From ZLKRG08 sp046094385 (GTDB taxonomy: Bacteria > Actinomycetota > Actinomycetes > Nanopelagicales > Nanopelagicaceae): a stretch of 7,834 bases of DNA. Of the stretch, positions 5,444 to 7,834 are shown in pieces (positions within the stretch are counted from its first letter, which is position 1; each line of letters starts with the position of its first letter). The DNA lies in assembly GCA_046094385.1 (NCBI GenBank), contig JBJTHJ010000098.1, forward strand, positions 1-7,834, in the 5' to 3' direction. A program made the position numbers and the translations under genes. Under the pieces are notes generated by a model. The model had not been told where the DNA came from and ran no database searches. It was given only the letters and a program-made list of their open reading frames with translations.

Positions 5444-6257
5444 TCAGGGCAACGCCTGCTACCGCAGCGATCCCACCTAAATATTGAACTTTATGTAACC
5501 GCTCGTGCAAGACTAGAAATGCCAATAACACCGTAAATATCGGATAGAGCGCACCCAGCACCACCGAAACTGCAACTGGTCCAATATTTATCGCAAGTCC
5601 TAAAGTGGCATTGGCGGCGAAGTCAGCAATACCGATAAAGATGAGTGAAGGCAGATTCTTCTTACCCAGCCCCCCAAACCCCTTAAGTCGAATTGCAATT
5701 GCGATAGTGATAAAGGCGGTTGCAACTCTCATACAAACCATCGTCAAAATCGGTGCCTCTTTAGCCCCGATAGTCATAAATGAGATCGCCGTTCCGAAAC
5801 CAACTGCCACACCAAATGCCAGTAATAACGGCTTTAAAGAAACTCCTTGAGAAAATTCTGGGCCGCTTGTTAGAAATGCACCGACCAGCGCCAGCGCGCA
5901 ACCAATTGCGGTGCCGGTATTCATCCGCTCTCCACCTATTAAGGCCACCGACATTGGAATTAAAGTAGATAGCGAACTGATAGGTGAAACCACACCCATT
6001 TTTCCAGTTGATAAACCAGCGTATAAACAGATCAATCCAAGATAACCGAAGATACCGGCTGCTGCCCCTGCCCAGAAGATTGTGGGAGTAACTTCAGTCT
6101 CTCCGATTGCCAGAACTAGCGCAATACCAAATACCAAACTGATTAATTGAGTGGCACCTAAGACGCTGATTGCAGGAAAACGCTTAGATAACCGGCCGCC
6201 TTCGAAATCCGAGGAACCCCATAAAACTGCTGATAACAGCGCAAGGAGGCTAGCCAT
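5430..6257 (-). CDS. EamA/DMT-superfamily transporter, 10 TM
   Basis: A 275-residue inner-membrane permease of the drug/metabolite transporter superfamily, built from two EamA repeats of about five helices each. It starts MASLLALLSAVLWGSSDFEGG, the usual first helix with a WGSS turn. Further hydrophobic segments alternate with short loops up to the last helix (GGIAAVAGVALISAF). The end of each repeat is marked: GERMNTGTAIGCALALVGAFL in the first half and LHERLHKVQYLGG in the second. The start at 6257 is preferred to an ATG 13 codons upstream because it begins directly at the first helix and has a -10 hexamer 7 nt upstream. Substrates of such exporters range from amino acids to metabolites and nothing here narrows it. 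The last 14 bases overlap the 3' end of the convergent reductase gene. It diverges from DUF3000 across 70 bases. Confidence 0.88.
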   Translation of the reverse strand: MASLLALLSAVLWGSSDFEGGRLSKRFPAISVLGATQLISLVFGIALVLAIGETEVTPTIFWAGAAAGIFGYLGLICLYAGLSTGKMGVVSPISSLSTLIPMSVALIGGERMNTGTAIGCALALVGAFLTSGPEFSQGVSLKPLLLAFGVAVGFGTAISFMTIGAKEAPILTMVCMRVATAFITIAIAIRLKGFGGLGKKNLPSLIFIGIADFAANATLGLAINIGPVAVSVVLGALYPIFTVLLAFLVLHERLHKVQYLGGIAAVAGVALISAF

Positions 6258-6264
6258 ATGGCAA

Positions 6265-6270
6265 AACCTA
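6265..6270 (-). promoter_or_regulatory. -10 box of the EamA transporter gene (leaderless)
   Basis: TAGGTT on the minus strand is followed by TTGCCAT, 7 nt, and the ATG at 6257. It repeats the TAGNNT-plus-7 arrangement seen before fadD15 and the SRPBCC gene, and it fixes the start downstream of the longer open frame that begins at 6296. A TTGGGA at 6296-6291 is a weak -35 candidate, 20 bp away. Confidence 0.48.
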
Positions 6271-6284
6271 GCGTAAGTGGCTGG

Positions 6285-6311
6285 ATTAAATCCCAAGTAT
6301 TCCGATTTAAT
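6285..6311. repeat. 8-bp inverted repeat, operator-like, between EamA and DUF3000
   Basis: ATTAAATC at 6285-6292 and GATTTAAT at 6304-6311 are exact reverse complements separated by 11 bases. Half-site centres are 19 bp apart, close to two helical turns. The right half overlaps the candidate -10 box of the DUF3000 gene, and the left half ends about 15 bp upstream of the transporter -10 box. This placement would suit a dimeric repressor acting on both promoters. AT-rich sequence makes chance matches more likely. Confidence 0.5.
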
Positions 6312-6313
6312 TT
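6308..6313 (+). promoter_or_regulatory. Possible -10 box of the DUF3000-rnd operon
   Basis: TAATTT fits TANNNT but lies 14 nt before the ATG at 6328, so the mRNA would have a very short leader of about 7 nt rather than none. No hexamer of this type occurs at the 6-7 nt position used by other genes here. A GAG at 6314-6316 is a poor ribosome site. Confidence 0.3.
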
Positions 6314-6327
6314 GAGAAAATTAACTC

Positions 6328-6894
6328 ATGAATGAGGAGCAATTTAAATTAGCAACTTCGCTCCTATCTAATTTCCAACCTCGTCGCGAAATCACATTAG
6401 AGGAGATACCAGCTCCACAGAAATTAGCGAAATTCGCATTTGCCTTAAGTGCTGATGTCTCAAATGGATTGCTTGGTGATAATGAGGCAGAGCTTGCCAA
6501 TGGTCGCTTTGTAATCCTTCATGAACCAGGTGGCCAAGATTCCTGGCAGAGCGAATTTAGATGCGTGACCTTCATGAACGCAGATTTAGAGACCACTGAA
6601 GCCGAAGACCCCACCCTTCCAGAGCATGGTTGGAATTGGCTATTAAAAGCGCTAGATGAGAATGGCTGCAGCTATCTTGCGCCAAGTGGCACCGTGACCA
6701 GAGCGATCAGCCAATCTTTTGGAAAGCTATCTACCGATGGCGATGGCGGCGAGATTGAGATTCGCGCTTCATGGTCGCCACAGATCGTGCAACCTGCTGA
6801 TCTAGTTGGACACTTAGAGGCTTGGTGCAACCTCTTGGCTGAGATCACCTATCTGCAACCAATCCCAGAAGGGGTAGCAACTTTCAAGAGATGA
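6328..6894 (+). CDS. DUF3000 family protein
   Basis: A 188-residue soluble protein of the actinobacteria-specific family DUF3000, function unknown. Recognisable family blocks are PRREITLEEIPAPQKLAKFA (18-37), NGRFVILHEPGGQDSWQSEF (58-77), LPEHGWNWLLKALD (97-110), SGTVTRAISQSFG (120-132), EIEIRASWSP (142-151) and HLEAWCNLL (162-170). There are no membrane segments, signal peptide or obvious catalytic triad; conserved charged and tryptophan residues are spread over the whole length. Size is normal for the family. Its TGA overlaps the ATG of the ribonuclease D gene (ATGA), the same gene order as Rv2680-Rv2681 in M. tuberculosis. The lasting association suggests that it acts with, or on the same RNAs as, ribonuclease D, but this is inference. 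Confidence 0.88.
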   Translation: MNEEQFKLATSLLSNFQPRREITLEEIPAPQKLAKFAFALSADVSNGLLGDNEAELANGRFVILHEPGGQDSWQSEFRCVTFMNADLETTEAEDPTLPEHGWNWLLKALDENGCSYLAPSGTVTRAISQSFGKLSTDGDGGEIEIRASWSPQIVQPADLVGHLEAWCNLLAEITYLQPIPEGVATFKR

Positions 6895-7834
6895 GCGAAG
6901 CGGAGGTAACACCGCTACTTACCCCCGCCGGCGGAGTTCCAAAATTAATCCAAAGTGAAGATGATTTGGCGACTGCAATTTCAAAACTTGCAAAGAGCAA
7001 TGGGCCAATTGCCGTAGATGCTGAGCGCGCAAGTGGCTATCGCTATTCGGCTCGCGCCTACTTGATTCAGATCAAACGCGAAGCTGAGATCTTTTTGATT
7101 GATCCGATTCCATTCTTCAATTCACCACTGGTTAAGGATCTAAATGCGATCATTCAAAGCGATGAAGTCATCTTGCACGCAGCCACCCAAGATCTACCTT
7201 GCCTTCGTGACTTTGGCTTAGCTCCAAAGGTCTTATTTGATACGGAATTAGGCGCAAGATTGGCCGGTTTGCCGAAGGTGGGCTTAGGTGCGCTCTGCGA
7301 GCACTTCTGCCAAGTTTCCTTGGCTAAGGAACACTCTGCAGTCGATTGGTCATTGCGGCCGCTACTTGATGAATGGCTCAACTACGCAGCGCTAGATGTT
7401 GAGCTACTGCTACCGATTCGAAATCAATTATTTGAAATGCTAAAGCAAAGTGGCAAATTGGATTGGGCGCTAATTGAATTCCAAAGCGTTCTGGATGCGC
7501 CAATGGCCCCTCCCCGAGAAGATCCTTGGCGTAGAACATCTGGCATGCATAAGGTGCGAAAACGGGAGCAGTTGGCAATCGTTAAGGAACTCTGGTTGGC
7601 ACGCGATGAGATCGCAGCTGCCAACGATGTGGCACCAGGTAGGTTGCTATCAGATAACGCAATCACCGAATTAGCCGTGCATGCGCCAACTACAAATAAA
7701 GGATTTAATAAAACGCTTCGCCCAATTGGCCTTCGCCAAAGATGGCTTGAGAATATTGGTATCTGGATCAAAGCAATTGAGCGAGCGCGCTTAAGCGAAC
7801 CGCCTTTGATGAGATTAAATGGCGATGGCATGCC
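6891..7834 (+). CDS. rnd: Ribonuclease D (DEDDy 3'-5' exoribonuclease with HRDC domain), 3' end cut by window edge
   Basis: A 3'-5' exoribonuclease that trims tRNA and other stable RNA 3' ends using two metal ions. The reading frame runs from the ATG at 6891 to the end of the window, 314 codons, without a stop. Exo I is AVDAERASGYRYSARAYLIQ with D43 and E45, Exo II is HAATQDLPCL with D101, and Exo III is YAALD with Y165 and D169, so the DEDDy set is complete. A lone HRDC-type helical domain follows at about 217-295 (KVRKREQLAIVKELWLARDE and onward). Actinobacterial homologues usually have a little over 400 residues, so roughly the last quarter is missing. The start overlaps the DUF3000 stop as ATGA, indicating coupled translation. 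In M. tuberculosis the next gene is dxs1 on the other strand, which may lie beyond this edge. Confidence 0.92.
   Translation, partial: MSEAEVTPLLTPAGGVPKLIQSEDDLATAISKLAKSNGPIAVDAERASGYRYSARAYLIQIKREAEIFLIDPIPFFNSPLVKDLNAIIQSDEVILHAATQDLPCLRDFGLAPKVLFDTELGARLAGLPKVGLGALCEHFCQVSLAKEHSAVDWSLRPLLDEWLNYAALDVELLLPIRNQLFEMLKQSGKLDWALIEFQSVLDAPMAPPREDPWRRTSGMHKVRKREQLAIVKELWLARDEIAAANDVAPGRLLSDNAITELAVHAPTTNKGFNKTLRPIGLRQRWLENIGIWIKAIERARLSEPPLMRLNGDGM

Noticed and set aside
6258..6296. Longer EamA start at 6296, adding 13 residues
   Set aside because: The extra residues precede the first helix, and the downstream ATG has a -10 box at the spacing used elsewhere in the window.
7154..7831. Minus-strand frames in the last 700 bases
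   Set aside because: The plus strand encodes ribonuclease D with a complete DEDDy active site throughout this stretch, so the minus frames are shadows.
1..7834. CRISPR arrays, tRNA genes, transposons, toxin-antitoxin or defence modules
   Set aside because: No direct-repeat arrays, cloverleaf sequences, transposase motifs or small coupled toxin-like genes were seen on either strand.

Overview
The window looks like chromosome from a compact, moderate-GC actinobacterium. The best guess is the freshwater acI / Nanopelagicales type (Planktophila, Nanopelagicus), inferred from gene content, very short spacers, overlapping genes and frequent TTA/CTA codons rather than from any marker gene. Ten protein genes tile almost the whole window. 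The first and last are cut by the window edges. There are no RNA genes, insertion sequences, CRISPR arrays or prophage genes, and no gene-free stretch over 300 bases; the longest gap is 70 bases.

Left part (1-2731). A ROK-family glucokinase (5' part only) and an SRPBCC/START-fold protein form a minus-strand pair with no spacer between them. Facing away from them is a long-chain acyl-CoA synthetase of the FadD15 type. A PimB-type mannosyltransferase lies on the minus strand further right. SRPBCC - fadD15 - pimB in these orientations is the order I recall in Mycobacterium tuberculosis (Rv2185c - Rv2187 - Rv2188c), so this is an old actinobacterial neighbourhood linked to acyl-CoA and phosphatidylinositol mannoside metabolism.

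Middle (2667-3802). A two-component pair sits between fadD15 and pimB, where M. tuberculosis has none. The kinase is a bare catalytic core of about 175 residues without a sensor or membrane segment. Its first codons lie inside the end of fadD15, and its stop overlaps the start of a NarL/LuxR-type response regulator (ATGA). A 27-nt inverted repeat lies just after the fadD15 stop, inside the kinase gene.

Right part (3805-7834). pimB and a small RibD C-terminal-type reductase diverge from a 22-bp spacer with overlapping -10 boxes. The reductase overlaps an EamA/DMT transporter tail to tail. Across a 70-bp divergent spacer holding an 8-bp inverted repeat comes DUF3000 followed by ribonuclease D (ATGA overlap), another conserved actinobacterial pair (Rv2680-Rv2681 in M. 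tuberculosis).

Regulation. Most transcription units start with a TANNNT -10 hexamer only 6-7 nt before the start codon and lack a clear Shine-Dalgarno sequence, which indicates leaderless mRNAs. Internal operon genes use overlaps or zero spacing and so probably depend on translational coupling. No classical terminators are visible between convergent genes. Nothing here is a clearly new defence or biosynthetic system. The best leads are the sensorless kinase pair and its hairpin, the two divergent promoter regions, and the DUF3000-RNase D pair.
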